From an uncultured Faecalibacterium sp. (lineage in GTDB: Bacteria > Bacillota > Clostridia > Oscillospirales > Ruminococcaceae), in NCBI GenBank assembly GCA_934561485.1, contig CAKTGS010000082.1, forward strand, positions 1-8,901: 8,901 bases of DNA, written 5' to 3'. Under the pieces are notes generated by a model. The model was not told the origin of the DNA. It did no database searches and saw only the letters and a list, made by a program, of their open reading frames with translations. Positions 1 through 6,562 of the stretch are shown one piece after another. The translations under genes were made by a program, and so were the position numbers. Position 1 is the first letter of the stretch; the number at the start of each line of letters is the position of its first letter.

Positions 1-212
1 AGGCGGAAGTCCACAAAGCTCAGTGCCAGATTGCCGGTGTAGTCCTCAATGGTGCCGATGTCGTGGAAGACCTCCTTCAGGCCTTCGTCCAGGAACCACT
101 GATAAGAGTTCTTCTGGACCTCGATCAGGTTCGGCATACTGATGACTTCGTCGATGTGGGAGAAGCTCATGCGCTCGGTTTTGCCGAGCTTTACGGGCTT
201 GACTTTCATCAT
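1..212 (-). CDS. rpoB: RNA polymerase beta subunit, N-terminal part (runs off the left edge)
   Basis: This is the first 70 codons of the RNA polymerase beta subunit, a catalytic core subunit of transcription. The reading starts [20 protein letters not shown] and continues through [20 protein letters not shown] (residues 26-45) and a [11 protein letters not shown] segment near the cut. The SFS-x-IDEV-x-x-MPNLI-x-VQ-x-x-SY-x-WFL pattern is characteristic of the bacterial beta-subunit N-terminus (established knowledge). Two ATGs are adjacent. I chose the outer one (210-212) because AGGAG at 224-228 lies 11 nt before it, against 14 nt for the inner one. The nearest upstream gene on the strand is rpoD, not rplL as is usual for rpoB. 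A strong promoter at 408-436 suggests rpoB is expressed from its own start with a leader of about 190 nt. The remainder lies outside the window. Confidence 0.96.
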   Translation of the reverse strand, partial: MMKVKPVKLGKTERMSFSHIDEVISMPNLIEVQKNSYQWFLDEGLKEVFHDIGTIEDYTGNLALSFVDFR

Positions 213-400
213 AAAATCAACCACTCCTTACTTTTATACTCTACGGGATGTCGTATACACGGGTCAAATTTGAGCAGACACACATAATTCGGCCCGCGTC
301 GAAGGGAACGTTTCGGCGTTTTTCACAAACTTTTCGGTCTCGCCCGTTTCGCCTGCCGCCTTGCACTTCCCTTTTTGGCGCACTAGCCCATTATGTGATA
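213..400 (-). other. Probable rpoB 5' leader (about 190 nt), no gene seen
   Basis: This stretch lies between the predicted start of transcription near 401 and the rpoB start codon. It is long for a simple leader. It contains related CCGAAA/GCGAAA words (minus strand, about 310-350) and a weak GGGAA/TTCCC pairing that could close a large structure. I see no convincing terminator-antiterminator pair, known riboswitch or small open frame with a ribosome site. Just before rpoB, a TTGACC (262-267) and TAGAGT (238-243) with an 18-nt spacer could be read as a second promoter. It would leave only about 19 nt of leader, so I do not call it. Confidence 0.45.
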
Positions 401-407
401 CTAATGC

Positions 408-436
408 AGTATACACCCTGAAAGTCCTGCTGTCAA
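408..436 (-). promoter_or_regulatory. Strong sigma-70 promoter of rpoB
   Basis: On the minus strand a perfect -35 TTGACA (431-436) and a -10 TATACT (408-413, five of six consensus bases) are separated by exactly 17 nt. The expected transcription start is near 401. This is the best-matching promoter in the window and directs transcription toward rpoB. The start site itself is inferred. Confidence 0.85.
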
Positions 437-440
437 GCCA

Positions 441-474
441 TTTTTCGGTTTTTAGCGTGATTTTTTTGATTTTT
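441..474 (-). promoter_or_regulatory. Phased A-tracts (UP-element-like) upstream of the rpoB promoter
   Basis: Four A-tracts on the minus strand (T-runs on the plus strand at 441-445, 449-453, 461-467 and 470-474) sit directly upstream of the -35. The first two fall at about -41 to -45 and -49 to -53, where the alpha-subunit C-terminal domain contacts UP elements. Centres of alternate tracts are about 21 bp apart, consistent with intrinsic bending. Function is inferred from position and composition. Confidence 0.55.
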
Positions 475-617
475 CGCCGCAGGTTCAGCACACCCGGCAA
501 CGTGTAAGTTTTATACGCTTTAGGGCTTGATATTTTTATTTTGCACGTTCCATACCAAAACACCCTTGTGCATTTTGTCTATCTTGTCTCTTGTATTCTG
601 AAGTCCGACTTTTACGC
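475..617. other. AT-rich spacer between the rpoD terminator and the rpoB promoter region
   Basis: This is noncoding sequence with no supported gene. A 99-codon minus-strand frame (264-563) crosses it and the promoter, but its start has no ribosome site and its product resembles nothing I know. A TGCAC/GTGCA pair (543-547 and 569-573) with a long loop is the only dyad noticed. Confidence 0.5.
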
Positions 618-660
618 AAAGCAAAAAGCGAAACGGCAAAACCGTTTCGCTTTTTGCTTT
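618..660 (-). terminator. Intrinsic terminator after rpoD, starting within the stop codon
   Basis: Perfect 19-bp arms (618-636 and 642-660) flank a 5-nt loop. On the minus strand the right arm reads CCGTTTCGCTTTTTGCTTT, giving a GC-containing stem followed by a U-tract partly inside the stem. The outer A-tract of the stem includes the last two bases of the rpoD TAA, so there is essentially no 3' untranslated spacer. Because A- and T-tracts are symmetric it could also stop plus-strand transcription. It separates rpoD from rpoB transcription. Confidence 0.88.
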
Positions 661-1738
661 ACTCATCCAGGTAATCCCGCAGGCGCTTGGCGCGGCTGGG
701 GTGGCGCAGCTTGCGCAGCGCCTTTGCTTCGATCTGCCGCACCCGCTCCCGGGTCACATTGAACTCCCTGCCCAACTCTTCCAGTGTGCGGGCACGGCCA
801 TCCTCCAGTCCAAAGCGCAGGGTGATCACCCGCTCCTCCCGGGGCGTCAGGCTCTTGAGCACGTTCAGCAGCTCCCGGTGCAGCAGCTGCCGCCCGGCTT
901 CGTCCGCCGGGACCCCTGCTTCTTCGTCCTGGATAAAATCTTCCAGATGGGCATCCTCTTCCTCGCCTACCGGTGTTTCCAGGCTGATGGGGTCCTGGGC
1001 CAGCTGCAGCAGCTCCCGCACCCGGTCCGGTTCCAGGTCCAGCTGCACCGCGATCTCCTCTGCGGTGGGCTCCCGGCCGTTTTTGCGCAGCAGCTCCCCT
1101 GCCGCCCGCTTGACCCGGTTGATGCTCTCCACCAGGTGCACCGGAATGCGGATCGTTCTTCCCTGATCTGCAATGGCCCGGGTAATGGACTGCCGGATCC
1201 ACCAGGTGGCGTAGGTGGAAAACTTGAAGCCCCGTTCCGGCTCAAACTTTTCCGCTGCTTTCATCAGCCCCAGATTGCCCTCCTGGATCAGGTCCAGAAA
1301 CGGCAGCCCACGCCCGGCATAGCGTTTTGCCACCGAAACCACCAGCCGCAGGTTCGCCTCGCTCAGGGCGCGGCGGGCCTGTTCGTCTCCGGCCTGGGCC
1401 GCCCGGGCCAGCTCCGCTTCCTGCGCAGCCGTGAGCAGCGGCACCTGGCCGATCTCCTTTAAATAGGTTTTAACCGGGTCGTCCAGCGCCACACCCTCTG
1501 CCGAAAGCTCCCGTTCCAGCACGCCGATCTGCGCTTCGTCCAGCGCCGGAAGGTCGGCGTCCTCTTCCGCCAGATGCACACCCCGCGCTTCCAGTGCTGC
1601 ATACAGCCCATCCAGCTGGGCCACATCATAGTCCGCTTCATCCATGGCACGGCTGAGCTGCTCCGGCGTCAGCACATGCTTGCGGGCGCGGGCCGCCAGC
1701 TGCCGTGCCAGTTCTTCCGTTTGCGACAATTTCTGCAT
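659..1738 (-). CDS. rpoD: Primary (housekeeping) sigma factor RpoD/SigA
   Basis: This 359-residue protein directs RNA polymerase to -10/-35 promoters. Residues 15-60 form a short helical region-1.1-like segment. Region 1.2 is around [17 protein letters not shown] (86-102). Region 2 spans about 126-200, with [20 protein letters not shown], the promoter-melting stretch [19 protein letters not shown] (172-190) and RTIRIPVH at its end. Region 3 is about 201-275. Region 4 carries [15 protein letters not shown] (296-310) and the -35-binding helix-turn-helix [20 protein letters not shown] (317-336). The length is typical of Bacillota SigA. A longer in-frame opening extends to 1903, but it overlaps the dnaG 3' end. 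The start at 1738 has AAAGGAGC (1746-1753) seven nt upstream and the expected N-terminus. It is third in the dgt-dnaG-rpoD cluster, 49 nt after dnaG, and is followed by a terminator. The dnaG-rpoD pairing is a conserved arrangement. Confidence 0.97.
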   Translation of the reverse strand: MQKLSQTEELARQLAARARKHVLTPEQLSRAMDEADYDVAQLDGLYAALEARGVHLAEEDADLPALDEAQIGVLERELSAEGVALDDPVKTYLKEIGQVPLLTAAQEAELARAAQAGDEQARRALSEANLRLVVSVAKRYAGRGLPFLDLIQEGNLGLMKAAEKFEPERGFKFSTYATWWIRQSITRAIADQGRTIRIPVHLVESINRVKRAAGELLRKNGREPTAEEIAVQLDLEPDRVRELLQLAQDPISLETPVGEEEDAHLEDFIQDEEAGVPADEAGRQLLHRELLNVLKSLTPREERVITLRFGLEDGRARTLEELGREFNVTRERVRQIEAKALRKLRHPSRAKRLRDYLDE

Positions 1739-1787
1739 GATCCCTGCTCCTTTCCTCTCCTGCTCCAGCCGGAGGGGAACGCACGGG

Positions 1788-3563
1788 TCATTCTTCCGCG
1801 GGGAGACTGCCCTGCTTTTTTTCGCGCATCGACTGAAGATAACGGTTGATCTCATCGTCCGACATCTGTGCGGCTTTGCCTGCCACCGGCATCCCCCGGG
1901 CAATGCGGTCCAGGTACAGCCGGATGTCGTCCGGTGTGCAATTCACATCGCTGTATTGTGCCGCAAGATGGCTCAATTCATGCAGCGCTTCCTCGCTTAC
2001 AAAGGCGCGCAGCGTGGAAAGGCTGATCTCCACCCCCTGCTCCCGGCAGCGCAGCATGGCCTCGTACAGCTCCTTTTGCTGCGGCAGCACGAACTGATCC
2101 GCCGTCAGCTGTCCCCGGGTCAGGTCCAGGTACTGCGGCTCCCGCAGAATGGCTGCCAGCAGGCGCTGCTGCGCACTGGCAATGCCCAGCGCCTGGCTTC
2201 CGCCCGCACTGTACGGCACATTGATCTGATTCATCTCGCCGGAACGCAGCAGTTCCCAATTGCGCTCACGGCGGCGCTTGCTGCCCGCCTTTTTTACCGC
2301 GGTTTCCAGCTGGGTCATAATGGCGTTTTTGGAGATGTTGGTCTCCTCGGCCAGCCGCCCGGCATACACTTCCTGCTCGGTGGGGCTGGAACGTTCGGCC
2401 AGCAGTTCCACGGCCTGCTTGACGTATTCCAGCCGCTGAGCATCCTGCGAAAGGTCGTACTGCCCGCGCAGCCGCCCCAGCCGGAAGTCCAGCGCATTGC
2501 CCACCCCGTCCAACAGGGCCTTGAACCGCTCAGCACCATATTTTTTGATGTACTCGTCCGGGTCCTTGGCCCCGGGAATCTGCAGCACACCCACCTTCAC
2601 CGGGCTGTTGCGGAACAGTTCCAGCGAGCGCAGGGTGGCTTTCTGGCCGGCTTCGTCCGAGTCGTAGCTCAGGATCACCTCATCTGCGTACTCGCTGATG
2701 AGCCGCACCTGGTCCGGGGTCAGGGCCGTGCCGCATGCGCAGACCGCCGTATCAATGCCGGCCTGCTGCATACTGATCACGTCCATATAGCCTTCGCACA
2801 GCACGAACCGGCGGGACGCACTGCGCTTGGCGATCTGCAGTGCAAACACCGTTTCGGACTTGTGGTAGACCAGCGTTTCCGGGCTGTTGACGTACTTGGG
2901 CTTGGAGTCATCCAGCACACGGCCGCCAAAGGCAATGATGTTGCCCCGCAGATCAAAAATGGGGGTCATCACCCGCTTCCAGAACAGGCAGTAGATGCGC
3001 CCGGACGCACTGCGCTTGAACAGGCCGCTGGCGTCCAGTTCCTGCTGGTTGTAGCCTTTATCGCGCAGGAACTGATACAGGGCCTGCCCATCATTGGGGG
3101 CATAGCCCAGCCCGAACCGCACAATGGTCCTGTCGTCCAGGCCGCGGCGGCGCCAGTAGGCCCGGGCCTGCCGGGCTTCCTCCACCGTGGAGTTGAGGCA
3201 GGCATGGAAAAACCGCGCCGCCTCCTTGTTCATGGACAGGATGCGGCTGCGCATCCGGCCTGTTTTATCGTCCTCCTGGGGTTCCGGCATTCCGGCGCGG
3301 GCAGCCAGCAGCTTGACCGCTTCCGGGTAGTCGATGCTGTTGATCTTTCGGGCAAAGGCAATGGCATCGCCGCCTGCCCCGCAGCCAAAGCAATAAAAGC
3401 TCTGGGTGTCCGGGTAGACGTAAAACGAAGGTGTTTTTTCGCTGTGGAAGGGGCACAGCCCGCCGTACAGCCGCCCCTTGCGCTTGAGCTGCACATAACT
3501 GCCCACCAGCTCCACAATGTCGGTGCGGCGGGTCAGTTCCTCAATGTATTCGTGTGGGATCAT
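1788..3563 (-). CDS. dnaG: DNA primase DnaG
   Basis: This 591-residue primase synthesises RNA primers at the replication fork and recruits the DnaB helicase. The N-terminal CHC2 zinc-binding domain shows C37, H40, C58 and C61 ([11 protein letters not shown] and [13 protein letters not shown]). The catalytic core follows, with [19 protein letters not shown] at 212-230. The Toprim fold has E257 in [14 protein letters not shown] and D301/D303 in [12 protein letters not shown], which supply the metal-binding acidic residues. The C-terminal part (about 460-591) has helicase-binding-domain character and is less conserved. Length and domain order are normal, with no sign of damage. The start at 3563 gives the canonical [20 protein letters not shown] opening. 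Its ribosome site is weak: GGAAAGG at 3578-3584, 14 nt upstream. The stop of dgt is only 24 nt upstream, so translational coupling or reinitiation is plausible (inference). Confidence 0.97.
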   Translation of the reverse strand: MIPHEYIEELTRRTDIVELVGSYVQLKRKGRLYGGLCPFHSEKTPSFYVYPDTQSFYCFGCGAGGDAIAFARKINSIDYPEAVKLLAARAGMPEPQEDDKTGRMRSRILSMNKEAARFFHACLNSTVEEARQARAYWRRRGLDDRTIVRFGLGYAPNDGQALYQFLRDKGYNQQELDASGLFKRSASGRIYCLFWKRVMTPIFDLRGNIIAFGGRVLDDSKPKYVNSPETLVYHKSETVFALQIAKRSASRRFVLCEGYMDVISMQQAGIDTAVCACGTALTPDQVRLISEYADEVILSYDSDEAGQKATLRSLELFRNSPVKVGVLQIPGAKDPDEYIKKYGAERFKALLDGVGNALDFRLGRLRGQYDLSQDAQRLEYVKQAVELLAERSSPTEQEVYAGRLAEETNISKNAIMTQLETAVKKAGSKRRRERNWELLRSGEMNQINVPYSAGGSQALGIASAQQRLLAAILREPQYLDLTRGQLTADQFVLPQQKELYEAMLRCREQGVEISLSTLRAFVSEEALHELSHLAAQYSDVNCTPDDIRLYLDRIARGMPVAGKAAQMSDDEINRYLQSMREKKQGSLPAEE

Positions 3564-3587
3564 GAATCTTCAAACGACCTTTCCGGT

Positions 3588-4586
3588 TTATAGAACATGC
3601 CATTTCTGCGGCACAAAAAGCTCCTCAAAGGTACGAATGGCAAACTCATCGCTCATGCCGCTGATGTAATCGGTCACGGCGCGCTCGCGGCCTTCCTGAT
3701 AAGCCAGCTGCACATAAAAGTTGGACATCCGGTCAATGTGGTTCAGGTAGTAATCGTACAGTTCCCCGATCACTTTGCCCACCTTCTGCTCTTCCCGCTT
3801 GGCGGTTTTATCCACATACACCGTGGCGTACATGAAATCCCGCAGCGCCAGAAAAGCTTCGTTCTCCTCTGCGCCGATCTGCACATCGCCCTCGCTGTGG
3901 TCCAGAATGCTCCGGATCATGGTGGTGATGCGGGCGGACTTGGTCTGCCCCAGCACCGCAGTGCAGTCTCTGGGCAGCGTGTCCGGGTCCAGCACACCAG
4001 CCCGCACAGCATCCTCGATGTCATGGTTCACGTAGGCGATCTGATCCGCCATACGCACGATGCGACCTTCCGGGGTGGCAGCCCAGGTGCCCTTGGTGTG
4101 GGTCACAATGCCGTTGCGCACCTCCCAGGTCAGGTTCAGGCCCGCGCCGTCTTTTTCCAGCTTGTCCACCACCCGCAGGCTCTGCATGTAGTGCTTGAAG
4201 CCCCCCGGGCACAGCTCGTTCAGCGCACGCTCCCCCGCGTGGCCAAAGGGCGTATGGCCCAGGTCATGCGCCAGGCTGATGGCCTCGGTCAGGTCCTCGT
4301 TCAGGCGCAGGGCACGGGCAATGGTGCGGGCGATCTGCGACACTTCCAGCGTGTGGGTCAGGCGGGTGCGGTACAGGTCGCCTTCCGGCGAGAGGAACAC
4401 CTGCGTTTTCTGCTTGAGCCGCCGGAACGCCTTGCAGTGCAGCACCCGGTCGCGGTCCCGCTGAAACACCGGGCGGATCGGGTCCTGCGGCTCCGGCACC
4501 GCGCGGCCGCGGCTTGCATCGCTGTAAGTCGCCCATGGTGCAAAGGTCAGGTGTTCGATTTCCTCGGTCCTCTGACGCACATCCAT
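3588..4586 (-). CDS. dGTPase-like HD-domain triphosphohydrolase
   Basis: This 332-residue protein belongs to the Dgt-like HD superfamily, which hydrolyses dNTPs to nucleoside plus tripolyphosphate. The exact substrate cannot be read from sequence. The family opening RPVFQRDRDRVLHCKAFRRL (38-57) is followed by the metal-site residues: H78 (RTRLTHTLEVSQIA), the H107-D108 pair (SLAHDLGHTPFGHAGE) and D181 (RMADQIAYVNHDIED). The C-terminal part, with TYVDK-like and YQEGRERAVTDYISGMSDEF segments, matches the short deoxyguanosinetriphosphate triphosphohydrolase-like type. In-frame codons run back to 4721, but the start at 4586 has AAAGGAGG (4595-4602) eight nt upstream, and the extra 45 residues look unlike protein. 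It heads the cluster with dnaG and rpoD, a Bacillota arrangement, and may link dNTP levels to replication (inference). Symbol left open because the family has several paralogues. Confidence 0.93.
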   Translation of the reverse strand: MDVRQRTEEIEHLTFAPWATYSDASRGRAVPEPQDPIRPVFQRDRDRVLHCKAFRRLKQKTQVFLSPEGDLYRTRLTHTLEVSQIARTIARALRLNEDLTEAISLAHDLGHTPFGHAGERALNELCPGGFKHYMQSLRVVDKLEKDGAGLNLTWEVRNGIVTHTKGTWAATPEGRIVRMADQIAYVNHDIEDAVRAGVLDPDTLPRDCTAVLGQTKSARITTMIRSILDHSEGDVQIGAEENEAFLALRDFMYATVYVDKTAKREEQKVGKVIGELYDYYLNHIDRMSNFYVQLAYQEGRERAVTDYISGMSDEFAIRTFEELFVPQKWHVL

Positions 4587-4650
4587 TTCCAGTCCCTCCT
4601 TTTTCCTGCCTCCTCCCCTGTTTTCAGCGGTCGTTCGGCACAGCCGATCC

Positions 4651-4674
4651 CAATTGCTGCGCCTGCGGCAATTG
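4651..4674. repeat. Imperfect palindrome overlapping the dgt promoter
   Basis: The dyad CAATTGC...GCAATTG has 7-bp perfect outer arms. The inner bases pair as two G-C pairs and two G-T wobbles on the plus strand, giving about an 11-bp stem with almost no loop. Its right arm shares ATTG with the -10 hexamer (4671-4676), and its body covers the expected start of transcription. It may be a repressor operator or a hairpin at the 5' end of the transcript; sequence alone does not decide. Confidence 0.5.
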
Positions 4675-4679
4675 TAGCA
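4671..4679 (-). promoter_or_regulatory. Extended -10 promoter for dgt-dnaG-rpoD
   Basis: On the minus strand TGC directly precedes TACAAT, an extended -10 element with five of six -10 consensus bases. No good -35 lies 17-18 nt upstream, which fits extended -10 promoters. The predicted start near 4664 gives a leader of about 78 nt to the dgt-like gene. No other strong promoter is visible between yigZ and dgt. Confidence 0.65.
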
Positions 4680-4719
4680 TATCCGCGCTGTCGAAGGGGG
4701 AAGTTCCGTGTCGGTTTGC

Positions 4720-4738
4720 AAAAAGAACTTTTCTTTTT
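4720..4738 (-). terminator. Weak AT-rich hairpin after yigZ, possible terminator
   Basis: Perfect 8-bp arms AAAAAGAA / TTCTTTTT flank a 3-nt loop, 14 nt past the yigZ stop codon. It ends in a T-run on the minus strand, but the stem has only one G-C pair. Termination would therefore be leaky and some read-through from yigZ into the dgt cluster is possible. Confidence 0.35.
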
Positions 4739-4752
4739 AAAACATGCGGTTC

Positions 4753-5373
4753 TCAGAACGGAGCGTAAAACGGTTCCGACACCGCAGCCTGCGCACCGCC
4801 CCGGGTCAGTTCCCGCAGCTGCTCCAACAACGGGCCTTCGGTGTGCTCCGGCATCTGCCAGCACAAGGTGACCCGGTCGGTGAACTGCGGTGCTGCCTGT
4901 TTGCCGCCTGCCGCGTCAATCAACAGCGAAGCACGCTCATACAGACCATAATCCACGGTGATCTGCAGCTCTACCACACTGCGCACCGTGACCACCTCGG
5001 CATTTTCCAGGGCACGGGCCGTGGCCGTGGTATAGGCCCGCACCAGGCCGCCGGTGCCCAGCAGCACCCCGCCAAAGTACCGGGTAATAACCACGATCAG
5101 ATCCGTCAGGCCGCTGTGCTGCAGCACCTCCAGCGCTGGTGTTCCGGCTGTTTTGGCGGGTTCCCCATCGTCCGAATAGCGCTCCCGGTTGCCCTCCCGC
5201 AGACGGTAGGCATACACATTGTGCCGTGCGGTACGGTTGGCCGCACGCACCTGCTCCAAAAAGGCAAGGGCTGTTTCTTCGCTGTCCGCAAAGGAAAGCT
5301 GCGCAATGAAGCGGCTTTTTTTCTCTTCGTATTCTCCGGTGGCCGTGCCCCGGATGGTCCGGTAATCCTCCAC
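4753..5373 (-). CDS. yigZ: YigZ/IMPACT (UPF0029) family protein
   Basis: This 206-residue cytoplasmic protein has an N-terminal IMPACT/UPF0029 domain (about 15-125) and a ferredoxin-like DUF1949-type C-terminal domain (about 135-195). Family hallmarks visible are KSRFIAQL (19-26), HNVYAYRL (51-58), the YSDDGEPAKTAGTPAL stretch (66-81) and the signature VVITRYFGGVLLGTGGLVRA (94-113). Its biochemical role in bacteria is not settled; the eukaryotic relative IMPACT regulates GCN2. The start codon is GTG at 5371-5373, with AGGAGG (5381-5386) seven nt upstream and no better ATG nearby. It has its own extended -10 promoter just after the CAP terminator. It is probably a single-gene unit, with possible leaky transcription into dgt. 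Confidence 0.93.
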   Translation of the reverse strand: MEDYRTIRGTATGEYEEKKSRFIAQLSFADSEETALAFLEQVRAANRTARHNVYAYRLREGNRERYSDDGEPAKTAGTPALEVLQHSGLTDLIVVITRYFGGVLLGTGGLVRAYTTATARALENAEVVTVRSVVELQITVDYGLYERASLLIDAAGGKQAAPQFTDRVTLCWQMPEHTEGPLLEQLRELTRGGAQAAVSEPFYAPF

Positions 5374-5403
5374 AGTGGTTCCTCCTGGCAGTTATTCAAA
5401 ACA

Positions 5404-5412
5404 AGTATAGCA
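5404..5412 (-). promoter_or_regulatory. Extended -10 promoter of yigZ
   Basis: On the minus strand TGC directly precedes TATACT. The upstream TTGCAC at a 16-nt spacing is a poor -35 and lies right after the T-tract of the CAP terminator, so terminator and promoter are packed end to end. The leader would be about 24 nt. The TATGCTA context is shared with the dgt promoter. Confidence 0.65.
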
Positions 5413-5429
5413 TAAATCCCCATTTGTGC

Positions 5430-5469
5430 AAGCAAAAAGCCCGGCAGCGGCTGCTGTCGGGCTTTGCTT
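5430..5469 (-). terminator. Intrinsic terminator of the CAP-domain gene
   Basis: The core arms AGCCCGGCAGC (5438-5448) and GCTGTCGGGCT (5453-5463) flank a 4-nt loop, with one A-C mismatch in the minus-strand RNA. Outer AAGCAAA/TTTGCTT bases extend the pairing. The minus-strand exit reads CTTTTTGCTT. It lies 27 nt after the CAP stop codon. Confidence 0.85.
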
Positions 5470-5496
5470 TGTATTTTGAAGGTTTTGGAGAAGGAA

Positions 5497-6435
5497 TCAC
5501 TTGGTAAAGATCTGAATCCACTGGTGGCCCCAGGTACTGGAACTATTATAATAATAACCCACGCCCATTTTGCGGGCATCCGGGTTCAGAATGTTTGCGC
5601 GGTGGCCTTCAGAGTTCATCCAGGCTTCCACGACTTCTTCCGGAGAAACGCTGCCCCAGGCGGCATTCTCACCGGTGGCCGCATCCGTCACACCGTACTC
5701 ATCCAGCACAGTAAAGCACTTGCTGCCGTCCGGGCGGGTGTGTGAGTTCACGGTTGCGATTTCTTCGGCACGCTTCTGTGCTGCAGCGGTCAGCTTAGCA
5801 TCGCCCATCACCAGCGGAGTCAGGCCGTATTTTGCACGCTCGGCATTGACCAGGTCCAGCACTTTCTGGCGGTAGTCATTGGTGTGGGAGTTTTCGGGGT
5901 AAGAGAAAATCAGCACCCAGTAGTTGCCGTAAGAACCGCCTTCATAATGACCCACACTCACGGTGGTGGCGTCCGCATTGAGGATACGCTCACGGGCAAA
6001 ATCCAGGTTCATCCACTGATCCATGGCGGCATCCGGCGTGGATACACCAGCCAGATAGTTTTCGCCGACCGACACATCATCAATGCCATTCTCGGCAAAA
6101 ACGTTAAAATCGCGCTGTCCGTTGGGACGCATATAAGAATAGGTCGTAGCCAGCTCTTTGGCACGCTCTTTTGCGGCGGCATTGTGGGTGGAATCGCCCA
6201 GCCGCACCGGCTGCAGACCGTTCTGCGAACGAATCCGGTTGATGGCACAGAGAAAGTCCTTCTGGTAAATATCGTCCTGCGCAGAATTTTCTTCGTTCAG
6301 CACAGCAGATCCCGTCACAGCAGACTGTGCGGCGCTGGCAGCCAACGGCTGAAGCGGAGATGCGCAGCCAAACATCACAGCCAGCGTCAGCGCAGCAGCT
6401 GCGATCTTTTTCATCATACGCATACCAAACTTCAT
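5497..6435 (-). CDS. Secreted protein with tandem CAP/SCP (YkwD-like) domains
   Basis: This 312-residue exported protein opens with a basic start (MKFGMRMMKK) and hydrophobic core (IAAAALTLAVMFG), then a likely signal-peptidase cleavage region near LAASAAQ (31-37). C24 after MFG is a poor lipobox, so lipoprotein status is doubtful. Two CAP domains follow (about 60-180 and 190-312), with equivalent positions exactly 131 residues apart. The second has the family residues: H232 (SHTRPDG), E256 (GEN), E276 and H278 (WMNSEGHRANIL) and H304 (GHQWIQIF). In the first these positions are Y101, E125, D145, A147 and N171, so both cavity histidines are lost. Bacterial CAP proteins of this type lack a well-defined activity. 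The start at 6435 is chosen because AGGAGG (6442-6447) lies six nt upstream; the ATG at 6441 abuts the ribosome site. A perfect hairpin precedes the ribosome site. Confidence 0.93.
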   Translation of the reverse strand: MKFGMRMMKKIAAAALTLAVMFGCASPLQPLAASAAQSAVTGSAVLNEENSAQDDIYQKDFLCAINRIRSQNGLQPVRLGDSTHNAAAKERAKELATTYSYMRPNGQRDFNVFAENGIDDVSVGENYLAGVSTPDAAMDQWMNLDFARERILNADATTVSVGHYEGGSYGNYWVLIFSYPENSHTNDYRQKVLDLVNAERAKYGLTPLVMGDAKLTAAAQKRAEEIATVNSHTRPDGSKCFTVLDEYGVTDAATGENAAWGSVSPEEVVEAWMNSEGHRANILNPDARKMGVGYYYNSSSTWGHQWIQIFTK

Positions 6436-6450
6436 AAACATCCTCCTGAG

Positions 6451-6468
6451 GGCTTTTGCATAAAAGCC
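6451..6468 (-). promoter_or_regulatory. Perfect hairpin immediately upstream of the CAP ribosome site
   Basis: Arms GGCTTTT / AAAAGCC (7 bp, no mismatch) flank a 4-nt loop, three nt before the AGGAGG at 6442-6447. In the transcript this is a short stem-loop flush against the ribosome site. It could shield the 5' end from decay or affect ribosome access. There is no T-tract after it, so it is not a terminator. Confidence 0.5.
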
Positions 6469-6487
6469 ATTTGCATTTGTGCAGCGT

Positions 6488-6500
6488 GTTGTGTTACAAC
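6488..6500. repeat. Downstream copy of the TTGTGTWACAA palindrome (CAP leader)
   Basis: The dyad GTTGT-GTT-ACAAC is perfect. Its core TTGTGTTACAA (6489-6499) matches TTGTGTAACAA in the promoter-overlapping palindrome at all positions but one. It lies in the predicted leader, 59 bp centre-to-centre from the other copy. Confidence 0.55.
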
Positions 6501-6543
6501 CGGGTTTGTACCTCTTTTGCAACTAAACCGTATCACAAGTGCA

Positions 6544-6562
6544 ACTCTTGTGTAACAAGAGT
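6544..6562. promoter_or_regulatory. Perfect 19-bp palindrome over the CAP promoter, probable operator
   Basis: Arms ACTCTTGT / ACAAGAGT (8 bp each, no mismatch) flank a 3-nt centre. The site covers most of the proposed -10 hexamer (6558-6563) and the predicted start near 6551. A dyad at this place is typical of a repressor-binding site. No regulator gene is in the window, so the cognate protein is unknown. Confidence 0.6.

Noticed and set aside
238..267. TTGACC-18-TAGAGT as a second rpoB promoter
   Set aside because: The -10 matches only four of six bases and the start would fall almost on the ribosome site; the promoter at 408-436 is far better.
264..563. A 99-codon minus-strand frame in the rpoB upstream region
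   Set aside because: It has no ribosome site, it crosses the TTGACA/TATACT promoter, and its composition is atypical with no family resemblance.
1739..1903. N-terminal extension of rpoD by 55 residues
   Set aside because: It would overlap the coding end of dnaG, the extension is unlike any sigma factor, and the ATG at 1738 has a well-placed AAAGGAGC.
1644..3593. A 649-codon open frame on the plus strand opposite dnaG and the rpoD start
   Set aside because: It is a mirror of GC-rich codon use in dnaG. It crosses the dnaG-rpoD junction, has no start signals, and has no recognisable domain.
4587..4721. N-terminal extension of the dGTPase-like protein by 45 residues
   Set aside because: It would run through the predicted promoter and leader, is Cys/Arg-rich and unlike the family, and the ATG at 4586 has a strong ribosome site.
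4751..4766. GTTCT-C-AGAAC dyad at the yigZ stop codon
   Set aside because: Five-base arms are too short to support a site, there is no T-tract after it, and it lies partly within the coding end.
6436..6522. N-terminal extension of the CAP protein by 29 residues
   Set aside because: It would bury the signal peptide and the AGGAGG site inside the coding region; the ATG at 6433-6435 gives a normal signal peptide.
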